DNA of 64,000 bases from SHZL01 sp963815185. Its GTDB lineage: Bacteria > Pseudomonadota > Gammaproteobacteria > Xanthomonadales > SZUA-36. The stretch is taken from assembly GCA_963815185.1 (NCBI GenBank), contig CAWFGC010000009.1, positions 930,001 to 994,000 of the forward strand, read 5' to 3'. The stretch's first letter is position 1; the number at the start of each line of letters is the position of its first letter. The notes below the pieces were generated by a model, which saw only the letters and a list, made by a program, of their open reading frames with translations, did no database searches and was not told the DNA's origin. Positions 54,347 to 63,890 of this stretch are shown here, one piece after another. The position numbers and the translations under genes are program-made.

Positions 54347-54742
54347 TCACAGCAGGCCAAACACCAGCCCGTACAGGGTGTACTGCACGGCATGATATCC
54401 GCCGTTGATCAACAACAAACGGGAAGGCTTAAGTTCAAACTGGTAGTTGATGCCAAACGAGCCGGCCACCCAGAAAATACCGGCTGCAGCCCCCGCGCCG
54501 ACAGCGAACGGCACCGTGGGGTCGGGGCCGAGAAACATTCCGAACACGATGGCGGCCAGCAGGCTGAAGATGAAGGAAAGGCCAAATATCCTGGCCTTGT
54601 TGGCTGCATTGAGCTGTTCATCCGACAGGCCGGTGTCCTGCTGCCAGGCTTTGGCGAACATGATGGGCGAGTACCAGAGACCACCCAATATGAAGGCGGA
54701 AACTGCGGCAACGATGGAAGCAATCCAGTCTATTGGGGGCAT
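54347..54742 (-). CDS. DUF1761 membrane protein
   Basis: 131 residues, AGGAGA before the start. Four membrane helices (~6-26, 52-70, 78-97, 108-130). GGLWYSPIMFAKAWQQDTGL is the family signature. Function unknown. Likely co-transcribed with the DUF4287 gene. Confidence 0.85.
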   Translation of the reverse strand: MPPIDWIASIVAAVSAFILGGLWYSPIMFAKAWQQDTGLSDEQLNAANKARIFGLSFIFSLLAAIVFGMFLGPDPTVPFAVGAGAAAGIFWVAGSFGINYQFELKPSRLLLINGGYHAVQYTLYGLVFGLL

Positions 54743-54838
54743 TTCGTTTCTCCTGGTGGTTTGAGTGTCCGCGTAATGTAAACCGGAGAGTTTCGGCTGT
54801 CTTGTAAAAATGTTTCACAAGCCGGTGTTGGTCGGCTG

Positions 54839-55753
54839 TTAACCGCTTGGCGGGTCTTCCATCGTTGCACCGCCGCCAGGCGCGGCGCGTTTGAGATATT
54901 CTCCCGGGGAAGCACCGCAAAATTCCTGGAAATCGTGCGTCAGGTGGGCCTGATCGTGGTAACCGAAATCTTCCGCCAACATGGCCCAGTTGTCGGCACC
55001 AAAATTATCCAGGCGCTCCATCACCGCGCTGATGCGGATCACGCGGGCATAGGCTTTGGGTGTGAGGCCAACCTGTTCGTTGAATTTGCGGCCCAGCGTG
55101 ACGCGGTTGGTGCCAAGGTCGCGGCACAAAGACCCGATGCGCAAACGCCCCAGGCTGCCGAGCAGGCGCCGTGAAGCTTCCACCACGCCCGCGTCGGCGC
55201 GCGCGCCGCCATCGAGACGCTGACGCAGGTGGTTTTCCAACAGGTCGAAGCGGGCGAAGCAGTTGGGTGCGGCCATCAGGCGCTCATTCAGGCGGTGGAT
55301 GGCATCGCCCCAGATTTCATCCACCAGCGGCACCCGGCAGCTTACTGCGCGCATCGGCTCGCGCAGCAGGCGCCACGAACCCCAGGGTTTGAGGCGTGCA
55401 GCCACGAAGTGCGAACCCTGATGGGTTTCGATCAGCATGTAGCGGCGCTGCAGGCCGGATAGCCAGCCGACCGTGTGATTGCTGGCGAGCGGCTTGCCGT
55501 CCAACTCCAGCACGCTGTGCTCGCCGCGCAGGTTGAACATCAGTTCGATATTCGGCCGCGGCATGATCTTTTCCTTCAGCGGCGGTATATCGCCCCAGCC
55601 TTCCCAGTAGCATTCGACTGCATCGGCCAGGTCCGGCGCGGGTTGCGCTTCGATCAGGTTCCAGCGGCAGAAGGGTGTTTCGAAAGAAAAATCGCGACAG
55701 GCTCGCGAGAAGGTAAACCCGGGGGTGTGGAACAGGGTGCCGGTAACGTGCAT
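54839..55753 (-). CDS. AraC-family transcriptional regulator
   Basis: 304 residues from ATG 55753, four bases after the yggX stop; the longer frame overlaps yggX and is rejected. The N-terminal ~170 residues resemble the DUF6597-type sensor (CYWEGWGDIPPLKEKIMPRP, NIELMFNLRG). The C-terminal HTH_18 domain is RIGSLCRDLGTNRVTLGRKF, GLTPKAYARVIRI and FGYHDQAHLTHDFQEFCGAS. Ligand and targets unknown; the divergence from DUF1761 is only 96 bp in the same direction. Confidence 0.85.
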   Translation of the reverse strand: MHVTGTLFHTPGFTFSRACRDFSFETPFCRWNLIEAQPAPDLADAVECYWEGWGDIPPLKEKIMPRPNIELMFNLRGEHSVLELDGKPLASNHTVGWLSGLQRRYMLIETHQGSHFVAARLKPWGSWRLLREPMRAVSCRVPLVDEIWGDAIHRLNERLMAAPNCFARFDLLENHLRQRLDGGARADAGVVEASRRLLGSLGRLRIGSLCRDLGTNRVTLGRKFNEQVGLTPKAYARVIRISAVMERLDNFGADNWAMLAEDFGYHDQAHLTHDFQEFCGASPGEYLKRAAPGGGATMEDPPSG

Positions 55754-55757
55754 CGGA

Positions 55758-56030
55758 TCAGTCGTCGGGAGCGACGTATCCCTGGGGTTTTTCCGAGCCG
55801 CCGCCAAACAGGAATTTCTCCATTTCGACCTCGAGGTACTTGCGGTGTTCGGGGTTGAGCGGGGACAGCCGGTGTTCATTGATCAATATGGTCTGGTGGT
55901 TCATCCATTGCTGCCAGGCCTGTTGTGAGATGTTCTCGTAGATGCGTTTGCCCAGTTCGCCCGGCCAGGTCTGGAAGGTGAGGCCTTCAAGTTCCTGTTT
56001 CAGTGCCTGGCAGTAGACCATTCGTGTCAT
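55758..56030 (-). CDS. yggX: YggX-type Fe(2+)-trafficking / oxidative damage protection protein
   Basis: 90 residues, the usual family length. RMVYCQALKQELEGLTFQTW contains the conserved single Cys (Cys7 region); GKRIYENISQQAWQQWMNHQ and INEHRLSPLNPEHRKYLEVE are hallmark stretches. Thought to help protect labile Fe-S clusters and to aid iron handling. Placed right after mutY (an Fe-S enzyme), as in many gammaproteobacteria. Confidence 0.95.
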   Translation of the reverse strand: MTRMVYCQALKQELEGLTFQTWPGELGKRIYENISQQAWQQWMNHQTILINEHRLSPLNPEHRKYLEVEMEKFLFGGGSEKPQGYVAPDD

Positions 56031-56051
56031 GCAAATTCTCCGTTTTTCAGC

Positions 56052-57071
56052 TCATCGCAACAGTCGAACTACCGGCTGGGGTATGCCGCCCCGCCCGGCC
56101 TGGCCGTCCAGCGCCATCCAGCATTGCTCCGCCGAGCATTTTACCTGCTCCGGCCGTGCCGCGTGCAGCAACACGGGCTGGATATGCAAACGCTGGTGGG
56201 TCAGGCGGTGCAGGCGCGGCGGCAACATCCGGCTATGCGCCAGCTCGAGACCGGTCTTTTGTTCCAGATCCGCCAGGCTGCCGGCTTCCGGCAGCGACCA
56301 AAGCCCGCCCCAAATGCCGGCCGGGGGCCGCTTTTCCAGCAGCACGCCTTGTTCGTCGTCATGCAGGATCAGCATGAAGACGGCGCGATCTTTGACCCTG
56401 GTTTTTGGTTTGGCGGCGGGGTAGCGATCGACCGCGGCGGCGGCATGGGCCCTGCAGTCTGCCTGCAGCGGGCAATGCGCACAGTCCGGTGTACTGCGCC
56501 TGCATACCATCGCGCCAAGATCCATGATGGCCTGGGTGTAGTCCGCACCGCGGCGCTCGGGCAGCCGGGCTTCGGCTTCGCGCCATAAGATCTTCTGCAC
56601 CGCGGCCGAGCCGGTCCAGCCTTCCACCATCGCATGGCGGGCGATGACCCGGCGCACATTGCCGTCCAGCACGGCAGCGGGCTGGTCTGTCGCCTGCGAG
56701 ACGATGGCGTTGGCGGTGCTGCGGCCAATCCCCGGCAAGGTGGTGAGTTGCTCGCTCGATGATGGCAGCGCGCCGCCAAATTGCTGCAGGCAGATCTGTG
56801 CGCAGCGGTGCAGGTTGCGCGCGCGGGCGTAATAACCAAGGCCGGACCAATGGGCCAGCACTTCGTCCAGCGGCGACTGCGCCAGTTCCGCAATCTCCGG
56901 GAAGCGTTGCATCCAGCGCTCGAAATAGGGGATCACCGTGCTTACCTGGGTTTGTTGCAGCATGATTTCCGAAACCCACACGCGGTAGGGCGTGCGCGGA
57001 TGCTGCCACGGCAGGTCCTTGCGCCCGTACTGATCCCACCAGGCGAGCAGGCGCTCGGCAAAGGCTGGCAT
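56052..57071 (-). CDS. mutY: A/G-specific adenine DNA glycosylase MutY
   Basis: 339 residues from ATG 57071 (MPAFAERLLAWWDQYGRKDL); the longer frame adds unrelated residues. Catalytic Glu in VWVSEIMLQQTQ; helix-hairpin-helix LPGIGRSTANAIV; catalytic Asp in AAVLDGNVRRVIAR. The 4Fe-4S ligands are CRRSTPDCAHCPLQADC. The C-terminal Nudix-like domain recognises 8-oxoG. Removes A opposite 8-oxoG. Between ftsY and yggX on the minus strand. Confidence 0.96.
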   Translation of the reverse strand: MPAFAERLLAWWDQYGRKDLPWQHPRTPYRVWVSEIMLQQTQVSTVIPYFERWMQRFPEIAELAQSPLDEVLAHWSGLGYYARARNLHRCAQICLQQFGGALPSSSEQLTTLPGIGRSTANAIVSQATDQPAAVLDGNVRRVIARHAMVEGWTGSAAVQKILWREAEARLPERRGADYTQAIMDLGAMVCRRSTPDCAHCPLQADCRAHAAAAVDRYPAAKPKTRVKDRAVFMLILHDDEQGVLLEKRPPAGIWGGLWSLPEAGSLADLEQKTGLELAHSRMLPPRLHRLTHQRLHIQPVLLHAARPEQVKCSAEQCWMALDGQAGRGGIPQPVVRLLR

Positions 57072-57078
57072 TGCGGGC

Positions 57079-58083
57079 TCAGGCGATGGGCAGGATGGCA
57101 TTGATGAATGCGCCGGCGTCGAAAGGACGCAGGTCACTGGCGGATTCGCCGACGCCGATAAAACGGATCGGCAACTTGAGTTCACTGGCGATCGAAAAGA
57201 GTACGCCGCCGCGCGCGGTGCCGTCGAGCTTGGTCACGGTAATGCCGGTGAGGCCAATGGCCTGGTTGAACTGCCGCGCCTGGTTGAGGGCGTTTTGACC
57301 GGTGCCGGCGTCTACGACCAGCATCACTTCGTGCGGTGCAGTTGGATCGATACGGCTCATCACGCGATGGATTTTCTTCAGTTCTTCCATCAGGTTGGAC
57401 TGGGTGTGCAAGCGGCCGGCGGTATCGGCAATCAATACGTCGATGCCTTTGGCTCTGGCGGACTGCAGTGCATCGAAAATCACTGCCGCCGAATCCGCCC
57501 CGCTGCCTTGCGCTACCACCGGAACGCTGTTGCGCTCGCCCCAGGCTTTGAGCTGTTCGACCGCCGCGGCACGAAAGGTATCGCCGGCCGCCAACATCAC
57601 GGACAAGCCTTCTTCTTTATAGCGCTGTGCCAGTTTGCCGATGGTGGTGGTTTTACCGGCGCCGTTGATGCCCACCATCAGGATGACAAAGGGTTTCCTG
57701 GCCTCGTCCACCAGCAGGAATTGTTCGCAAGGTTCGATCAGTTCGAACAGTTCGGCCTGTACCGCCGGCAGTAGCTGGCCCGGTTCGCGGATCACTTTGT
57801 TGGCCACTGCCGCGCGCAGGTTGTCGACGATCCCGATGACCGTTTGCGCATTGATGTCGGCTGTGATCAGCGTCGTCTCTATTTCCTGCAGCAAGTCTTC
57901 GTCGATTTCCTTGCGGCCGGAAAACAACTCATTCAGGCGTTGGCCGAGTTGCTTGCGGGTGTCTGCGAGCCTCTGATCCAGCGCTTCGGCTGCGGTTTGA
58001 CCGCCAGCGCGCTCGCCGGGGCGGAGCTGCACATCCTGTACTTCGCCGGGGCGGGCCTTGTTCTTGCGGAATATTCGAAACAT
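57079..58083 (-). CDS. ftsY: Signal recognition particle receptor FtsY
   Basis: 334 residues. A short basic, Gln-rich N-terminal A region is followed by the N domain (LNELFSGRKEIDEDLLQEIE) and the G domain: GINGAGKTTTIGKLAQ (G1), DTFRAAAVEQLKAW, DVLIADTAGRLHTQSNLMEE (G3), TKLDGTARGG (G4) and FIGVGESASDLRPFD (G5). GTPase receptor that docks SRP-ribosome complexes at the membrane. Divergent from rsmD, the common gammaproteobacterial order. Confidence 0.97.
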   Translation of the reverse strand: MFRIFRKNKARPGEVQDVQLRPGERAGGQTAAEALDQRLADTRKQLGQRLNELFSGRKEIDEDLLQEIETTLITADINAQTVIGIVDNLRAAVANKVIREPGQLLPAVQAELFELIEPCEQFLLVDEARKPFVILMVGINGAGKTTTIGKLAQRYKEEGLSVMLAAGDTFRAAAVEQLKAWGERNSVPVVAQGSGADSAAVIFDALQSARAKGIDVLIADTAGRLHTQSNLMEELKKIHRVMSRIDPTAPHEVMLVVDAGTGQNALNQARQFNQAIGLTGITVTKLDGTARGGVLFSIASELKLPIRFIGVGESASDLRPFDAGAFINAILPIA

Positions 58084-58168
58084 GCTAGGGGAGATTTGGC
58101 ATAACTAAATCGCTATGCTAACCGAAAACGCGGCTTCAGGCCGTGGTGCGGAAATATGCGGGGGTAGG

Positions 58169-58783
58169 ATGAAGGGCAGGGGCCGGGGGCAGCAAGGCAA
58201 AGCAGGTACGGTACGGATCATCGCCGGGAAGTGGCGTGGCCGGCGCCTGCCGGTACCGGACCTCGAGGGTCTGCGCCCTTCGGGTGACCGCAGCCGTGAA
58301 ACGCTGTTCAACTGGCTGCAACCATATCTGCCCCAGGCACGATGTCTGGATCTTTTCGCGGGGACCGGGGTGTTGGGCCTGGAGGCGGTGTCGCGTGGCG
58401 CCGCTGAGTGCGTTTTGGTGGAGCGGTCGGCTGCGGCCATCGCTGCCATAAGGCAAAGCGTTGCATTGTTGGGCGCAGATCAGGTATCGGTGGTGGCGGC
58501 CGATGCACTGACCTGGCTGGAGCGCCAGCCGGCACAATCGGTGGATATCGTACTGGTCGACCCTCCTTTCGGCCAAGGGGCGGCACAGTTGGCGATGCAG
58601 CGGCTGGATGCGGCGGATATTGTGCGCCCGGGAGGCATCGTTTATCTCGAAAGCGGGCGCTGCGAGCAGACCCCCAGCGCCGGTCCGCACTGGCAGGGCA
58701 TCAAGGAAAAGCTGCTGGGCGAAGTGCGCATGCAGCTTTTCCTTAGGCTACAATCAGGGTTGTTCCCCAGCAGCAATCAGTGA
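58169..58783 (+). CDS. rsmD: 16S rRNA (guanine(966)-N(2))-methyltransferase RsmD
   Basis: 204 residues from ATG 58169, matching the usual start (VRIIAGKWRGRRLPVPD soon after); ATG 58115-type starts add unrelated residues. Conserved LRPSGDRSRETLFNWL, SAM motif CLDLFAGTGVLGLEAVSRGA and catalytic DPPF (IVLVDPPFGQG). Methylates G966 of 16S rRNA. Two bases before coaD. Confidence 0.93.
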   Translation: MKGRGRGQQGKAGTVRIIAGKWRGRRLPVPDLEGLRPSGDRSRETLFNWLQPYLPQARCLDLFAGTGVLGLEAVSRGAAECVLVERSAAAIAAIRQSVALLGADQVSVVAADALTWLERQPAQSVDIVLVDPPFGQGAAQLAMQRLDAADIVRPGGIVYLESGRCEQTPSAGPHWQGIKEKLLGEVRMQLFLRLQSGLFPSSNQ

Positions 58784-58784
58784 C

Positions 58785-59282
58785 ATGACTTCCCACCGCA
58801 AAGCCCTTTACCCCGGCACATTCGATCCCATTACCCACGGCCATGTGGATCTGGTCACACGCGCAGCGCGTGTGTTCGACACGGTTTACATCGCCATAGC
58901 GGAGAGCCCGCACAAGGGCCCCCTGTTTTCATTGGAGGAGCGTATAGACCTGGCGCGCAATGCTTTGGATGGCGTGGCCAATGTCGAAGTGGTTGGGTTC
59001 AGTACCCTGCTGGCGGATTTCGTGCAACAGATGGGCGCGGTGGTGATTGTGCGCGGCCTGCGCGCGGTGTCTGATTTCGAATACGAATTTCAGTTGGCCA
59101 GTATGAACCGCCACCTGGTGCAGGGAGTGGAAACGCTGTTCATGACGCCGGACGAACGCTACGGCTTCATCTCTTCCTCGCTGGTCAAGGAGATTGCGCG
59201 ATTGCACGGTAACGTGGCGGAATTCGTCTGCGAGGAGGTGCAGCAGGCGCTGCGCCGGCGGTTCCAGGAGCTTGACGGCTAG
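58785..59282 (+). CDS. coaD: Phosphopantetheine adenylyltransferase
   Basis: 165 residues from ATG 58785. Nucleotidyltransferase motifs: ALYPGTFDPITHGHVDLVTR (TxGH-like HGH), VRGLRAVSDFEYEFQLASMN and the ISSSLVKEIARLHGNV end. Makes dephospho-CoA from phosphopantetheine and ATP. Coupled to rsmD. Confidence 0.97.
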   Translation: MTSHRKALYPGTFDPITHGHVDLVTRAARVFDTVYIAIAESPHKGPLFSLEERIDLARNALDGVANVEVVGFSTLLADFVQQMGAVVIVRGLRAVSDFEYEFQLASMNRHLVQGVETLFMTPDERYGFISSSLVKEIARLHGNVAEFVCEEVQQALRRRFQELDG

Positions 59283-59297
59283 TTCCCTGGCTCCCAA

Positions 59298-59555
59298 ATG
59301 GCCCTGAAAATAACAGAAGAGTGCATCAACTGTGATGTATGTGAGCCGGAATGCCCCAACCAGGCTATATCGCAGGGCATCGATTACTATGTCATCGATC
59401 CGGCAAAGTGCACCGAGTGTGTGGGCCATTTCGATACCCCGCAATGCGTTGAGGTTTGCCCGGTAGAGTGCATTCCAAAGGATCCGGCACACGCCGAAAC
59501 GCATGAAGAGCTGTTGCAGAAATATTTCAATTTGGGAAATAAAAATGCGAATTAG
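59298..59555 (+). CDS. YfhL-type 2[4Fe-4S] ferredoxin
   Basis: 85 residues. Two clusters: CINCDVCEPECPNQAI and CTECVGHFDTPQCVEVCPVE, the latter with the long insertion typical of the YfhL/Alvin-type ferredoxins. Small electron carrier. Follows coaD, as commonly found, and overlaps the next gene by 11 bp. Confidence 0.93.
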   Translation: MALKITEECINCDVCEPECPNQAISQGIDYYVIDPAKCTECVGHFDTPQCVEVCPVECIPKDPAHAETHEELLQKYFNLGNKNAN

Positions 59556-61290
59556 ATACTTGACGATAGCATTGTGTATCTGCGCCGTGCTGGCGCCCTG
59601 GGCGGCATTTGCCGCCAGTTTCGAACCCGTTTGGGGCCGCGACGGCATGGTGGTGAGTTCGGTCAGTCCCGCCGCACCGGTGGGGCAAGCCATACTCGAA
59701 CGGGGCGGCAATGCCGTCGACGCGGCGGTCGCCAGCGCTTTTGCCGCGGCAGTGGCGCATCCATTCAGTTCCGGTCTGGGTGGCGGTTTGTTCGTGGTCG
59801 TGCATGATGCAAAAAGCGGTGGCAACATCACGCTCGACGCGCGTGAAGTTGCACCAGCCTCCGCCAGCGCCAAGTTTTATAACGAAAATCCGGACAGCAT
59901 TCGTAGCGGCGTCCACTCGGTCGGCGTGCCGGGGTTCCTGCAGGGCATCTGGGCCTTGCACCAGCGTTACGGTTCCATGCCATGGGCGGAACTGATCGAG
60001 CCGGCCATTGCTCTGGCGGAAAACGGCGTCACCATCGGCGTCTGGCAGCACACGATGGTGAGCTACGTCGCCCCCGCGTTGGCGGACTTCCCGGAAACCC
60101 GCCGCATTCAGACCATCGATGGCACCGCGCCACCGCTGGGTTGGAAGCTGGTGCAGCATGATTTGGCACAAACCCTGCGCCTGGTGCAGGAAAAAGGCGG
60201 GCAGGCTCTGGCGGTGGGACCGCTGGCAAAGAAAATAGAGCAGGCCACAGATGGTGTGGTTACTGAACTGGATCTGGCGCGTTACGAGGTCAAGTGGCGT
60301 GCGCCGGTGATCGGCACTTACCGCGGCTACCAGTTGGTTGCGATGCCGCCACCGAGTTCCGGCGGCGTATTGATTGTCGAGATGCTCAACGTGCTGCAAC
60401 GCTATGACCTGGCCGCGTTGGGCGCGGGTTCCAGCGAGTATATCCACCTGGTCGGGAGCACGGAGAAACTGGCCTTCGCGGATCGGGCGCAACTCCTGGG
60501 CGATCCGGATTTTTATCCGGTTCCAGTGGAGCGGTTAATTTCCATGCAGCATGCCGACGAACTGGCCAAGCGGTTGCGGCCGGATGGTCAGCCGATTGTC
60601 CAACCGGCATTGAGTCCGCCGCCAGACGATCACGGCACGACCCATATATCTGTGATGGATCGCAACGGCAATGCGGTGGCGTTGACGCAGACCATCAACA
60701 CCCTGTTCGGCTCCAAGATTACCGTGCCCGGCACCGGTATCGTGCTGAACAACGAGATGGATGATTTTTCCGTCTCTGCCGACACGCCCAATGCATGGCA
60801 AGCCGTGGGTTCGGAAGCCAATGCGATACTGCCGGGCAAGCGTCCGCTGTCATCGATGACGCCGATGATCGTGATGAAGGATGGCCGGGCCGTGATGGCG
60901 GTGGGCGCGTCCATGGGCACGATGATCATCTCGGCGGTGCTGCAAACCGTGCTCAACGCCATCGATTTCGGCTTCGATGCCGAACGCGCGGTCATGGCGC
61001 CGCGTTTTCATCATCAGTGGCAACCCGATACCCTTTTTCTCGAGCCTGATTTTTCACGCGACGTACGCACCCATCTCGAAGCGCTGGGACATACGCTGGG
61101 TGACCGCTCGATGATCGGCGGCGCGCAACTCGCCGTGTACGATACGAAAACCTGTTATTTCTGGGGTGGGGCTGACGGGCGGCGCGACAGCCTGGCGGCC
61201 GGGGCCAATATCGGCGATGTCCTGGCCGTGCCCGATGAGCAGCGCTGTGCGGCGCTCAGCAACAGCAAGGCGTCAGCCGTTCCACAGTAA
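59545..61290 (+). CDS. ggt: Gamma-glutamyltransferase
   Basis: 581 residues from ATG 59545 with GGGAAAT upstream; the earlier ATG at 59503 lies inside the ferredoxin gene. Signal peptide ending AAFAAS, so periplasmic. Family motifs: MVVSSVSPAAPVGQAILERG, NAVDAAVASAFA, GGLFVVVHDAKSG, and the nucleophile at the self-cleavage site DHGTTHISVMD. GKRPLSSMTPMIV and ASMGTMIISAVLQTVLNA follow. Transfers or hydrolyses gamma-glutamyl groups, e.g. of glutathione. Confidence 0.94.
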   Translation: MRIRYLTIALCICAVLAPWAAFAASFEPVWGRDGMVVSSVSPAAPVGQAILERGGNAVDAAVASAFAAAVAHPFSSGLGGGLFVVVHDAKSGGNITLDAREVAPASASAKFYNENPDSIRSGVHSVGVPGFLQGIWALHQRYGSMPWAELIEPAIALAENGVTIGVWQHTMVSYVAPALADFPETRRIQTIDGTAPPLGWKLVQHDLAQTLRLVQEKGGQALAVGPLAKKIEQATDGVVTELDLARYEVKWRAPVIGTYRGYQLVAMPPPSSGGVLIVEMLNVLQRYDLAALGAGSSEYIHLVGSTEKLAFADRAQLLGDPDFYPVPVERLISMQHADELAKRLRPDGQPIVQPALSPPPDDHGTTHISVMDRNGNAVALTQTINTLFGSKITVPGTGIVLNNEMDDFSVSADTPNAWQAVGSEANAILPGKRPLSSMTPMIVMKDGRAVMAVGASMGTMIISAVLQTVLNAIDFGFDAERAVMAPRFHHQWQPDTLFLEPDFSRDVRTHLEALGHTLGDRSMIGGAQLAVYDTKTCYFWGGADGRRDSLAAGANIGDVLAVPDEQRCAALSNSKASAVPQ

Positions 61291-61316
61291 TCATCAGCGA
61301 GATAGAGGACCATGAC

Positions 61317-62609
61317 ATGAAAGAGCTTGTTTTTGCCTTGCTGCTCATCGCCCCGTTGCAACTGCGAGCGGATATCAAAGCGGCGGAAATCGATGCGCTG
61401 GCCGACGGGGTTCAAGCCCAGGTGGTGGAATGGCGGCGCTGGTTCCACCAGAACCCCGAACTCAGCAACCGCGAATTCAACACCGAAAAACGCCTGGCTG
61501 AAATCCTGCGCGGCATGGGCTTGGAACCACAAACCGGCATCGCCCATACGGGTGTGGTGGCCATTATCGAAGGCGGCAAGCCGGGGCCGCTGGTCGCGTT
61601 GCGTGCGGACATGGATGGCCTGCCGGTAACGGAGGAAACCGGCTTGCCCTTCGCGTCGGTGGCCAAAGGCGAATACAACGGTCAGGAGACCGGGGTCATG
61701 CATGCCTGCGGGCATGACACCCACATGGCCATGCTGCTGGGAGCCGCCACGGTGCTGAATGCGCTGAAGGCGGAGTTGCCCGGTTCGGTGATGTTGATTT
61801 TCCAACCGGCGGAAGAGAGTGCGCCTCCGGGAGAAGAGGGTGGCGCCGAACTGATGCTAAAAGAAGGCATCTGGGACAAGCGCAAACCGGAAGCCGTATT
61901 CGGCCTGCACGTGGGCATCAATCAGCCCGGCGGCAAGATCGCCGTGCGCCCGGGGCCGATGCTGGCCGCTGTCGACAGCTTCACCCTGACCGTCAAAGGC
62001 AAGCAAACCCATGGGGCGCGGCCGTGGAACGGAATCGACCCGATTGTGGTTGCCGCGCAAATCATCCTGGGCTTGCAAACGATCGAAAGCCGTCAGGTGG
62101 ATGTCACCCTGGCGCCGTCGATTGTCAGTGTGGGCCGCATTAACGGCGGGATCCGCAATAACGTCATTCCGGACAGCGTCGAAATGGAAGGCACGATCCG
62201 CAGTTTTGACCAGGGCATGCGCGAAGAGATCCACAAGCGCATCGAGCGCACGGCAAAAGGCATCGCAGCAAGTGCCGGCGCCGAGATCGCGCTTGACCTG
62301 AAGTTCGGTTATCCGGCTACGGTCAATGACCCCGCGTTGACGGAGCGGATGATGCCCACGCTGCAGCGCGTTGCGGGTGAGGGTAACCTGGTCTCGGTGC
62401 AGCCCCAGACCGTGGCCGAGGACTTTTCCTATTTTGCCAATGCGACCCCGGGTATGTACGTGTTCCTGGGCAACGGTCCTCCGGGCGTGGATCCTCAGAC
62501 CCTGGCCAGCAACCATTCACCGCTGTTCGACATGTACGAGCCCAGTATGGAAATCGGCGTGCGCGTCTTCAGCAACCTGGTGGTCGATTACCTGCAAGGC
62601 CAGCATTGA
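61317..62609 (+). CDS. M20-family amidohydrolase (hippurate/indoleacetyl-amino-acid hydrolase type), exported
   Basis: 430 residues with a short signal peptide (FALLLIAPLQLRAD). Metal and catalytic residues: ALRADMDGLPVTEETGLP, MHACGHDTHMAMLLGAA and QPAEESAPPGEEGG. The dimer domain TVKGKQTHGARPWNGIDPIV and the final Asp/His in TVAEDFSYFA are present. Hydrolyses N-acyl amino acids or related amides. 26 bp after ggt, likely co-transcribed; together they would degrade exported peptides or conjugates. Confidence 0.9.
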   Translation: MKELVFALLLIAPLQLRADIKAAEIDALADGVQAQVVEWRRWFHQNPELSNREFNTEKRLAEILRGMGLEPQTGIAHTGVVAIIEGGKPGPLVALRADMDGLPVTEETGLPFASVAKGEYNGQETGVMHACGHDTHMAMLLGAATVLNALKAELPGSVMLIFQPAEESAPPGEEGGAELMLKEGIWDKRKPEAVFGLHVGINQPGGKIAVRPGPMLAAVDSFTLTVKGKQTHGARPWNGIDPIVVAAQIILGLQTIESRQVDVTLAPSIVSVGRINGGIRNNVIPDSVEMEGTIRSFDQGMREEIHKRIERTAKGIAASAGAEIALDLKFGYPATVNDPALTERMMPTLQRVAGEGNLVSVQPQTVAEDFSYFANATPGMYVFLGNGPPGVDPQTLASNHSPLFDMYEPSMEIGVRVFSNLVVDYLQGQH

Positions 62610-62619
62610 TCCTCCGGGT

Positions 62620-63890
62620 TCAGGGTTTGATATAGGCCCTCGGCAGCGGCGGATTCTGCGGCAAATAGCGGTCGCGCAGCCGGGTCTGGCGGGAGACCAT
62701 CGGAATCTTCTTGCCGTCGAGAATTACCGTATTCGCAATGGTGGTCACTTCCAGCGGGTCGCCGCTCCAGATCACGAGATTTGCCGGCGCTTCCTTGGCT
62801 CAAAATGCCTTGTGTTTCTTTCAAGCCAAAAATCGCCGCGGGGTTGACCGTTAAACCCGCGAGCGCGACTTCGTAGGGCAGACCATTGGCCACGGCAACG
62901 CCGGCGGCCTGGCGCAGTTTGCGCGCGTTATGCGGCGCATCACCTTCGGCGCTGAACGCAATGGTCACGCCGGCGTCGTTCAGAATGGCGGCGTTATCCA
63001 GTCGCGCGCCAAGCTGGTCAAAGTTGCGGGGCAGATTCTGCAAGGGGTCCAGCACCACCGGCACGCCGGCTTCAGCCAATTGCGTCGGCCACGATCCAGG
63101 CTTCCGCGCCACCGCTGATCACCGCTTGTAATTCGTATTTGGCGGAAAATGCGAGTACCTGCAGGATGTCGCTGGCGCGATCGACATCGAAAACGACTGT
63201 ACCCGCGCCGATGAATTTGGCCAGTACCTTGCGGCCTTCCGCCGTCAACAGGGCATCCGGCGACCAGGCCATTTCGCTGCGTGACTCAATCATCGCCTGG
63301 TTCAGCAACATGAACTGCGCTGCGCGCGAATGGCCGCTGAGAGTGCTGGTTTTGGCGCCCAATCCGATGAACAGGACCGGGCCGGACAGGAATGAATCGA
63401 AACCTCCATCGAGAGACAACTGCGCGCCCCAGGCCGCCGATGATGCTGCCTTTGCGGCTGGCGCTGAGCAAGGTCCAGCCATAGCCTTCGATGCGGGTGA
63501 CCGGAACCGAAGCCGAGAGGCGGGTTATACGCCAGTGTTACATCGAACTCGGGTCGCATTTTTGCCAGCTGCAGGGCCTGGTCGACCGTGCTGTCTTCGA
63601 GTGATATCTCCTCCAGGCCCAGTCGCCGTAATGCCGGCAAAAAATACCGGCGTAACCGGGCGGCCGTTGCGCTTCGATCAGACGTGGCATCCGCCGGGGC
63701 GATCAGGCCGCGGCCCACTTCTATGATGCGCCCGTTGCGCAGCAAAATGTCACCGTCCTGGATCAGTGGTGGCACCTGCCATCGTGTACAGGGTGGCATC
63801 GTCGATGAAAATGGTCTGAGCATGGGCATCGACACACCGCCATCACGGCGAGCAGCAACAGCGCTGACGAATTTAGACTGAACGGGCCAT
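62620..63890 (-). pseudogene. Exported amidohydrolase, complete but with about eleven single-base frameshifts
   Basis: The start ATG overlaps the stop of the upstream gene (TAATG at 63,888-63,892). Joined frames give a signal peptide (LLLLAVMAVC), TIFIDDATLYTM, DGDILLRNGRIIEVGRGLIA, PVTPVFFAGITALGLEEISL, EDSTVDQALQLAKMRPEFDV, GGFDSFLSGPVLFIGLGAK, VISGGAEAWIVA, GVPVVLDPLQNLPRNFDQLG and LVIWSGDPLEVTT. Imidazolonepropionase/D-aminoacylase-like amidohydrolases with periplasmic location have this layout. Single added bases at about 62,800, 63,086, 63,425, 63,516, 63,623, 63,666, 63,682, 63,775, 63,828 and two near 63,860-63,876 explain all breaks. Mutation or sequencing error. Confidence 0.8.
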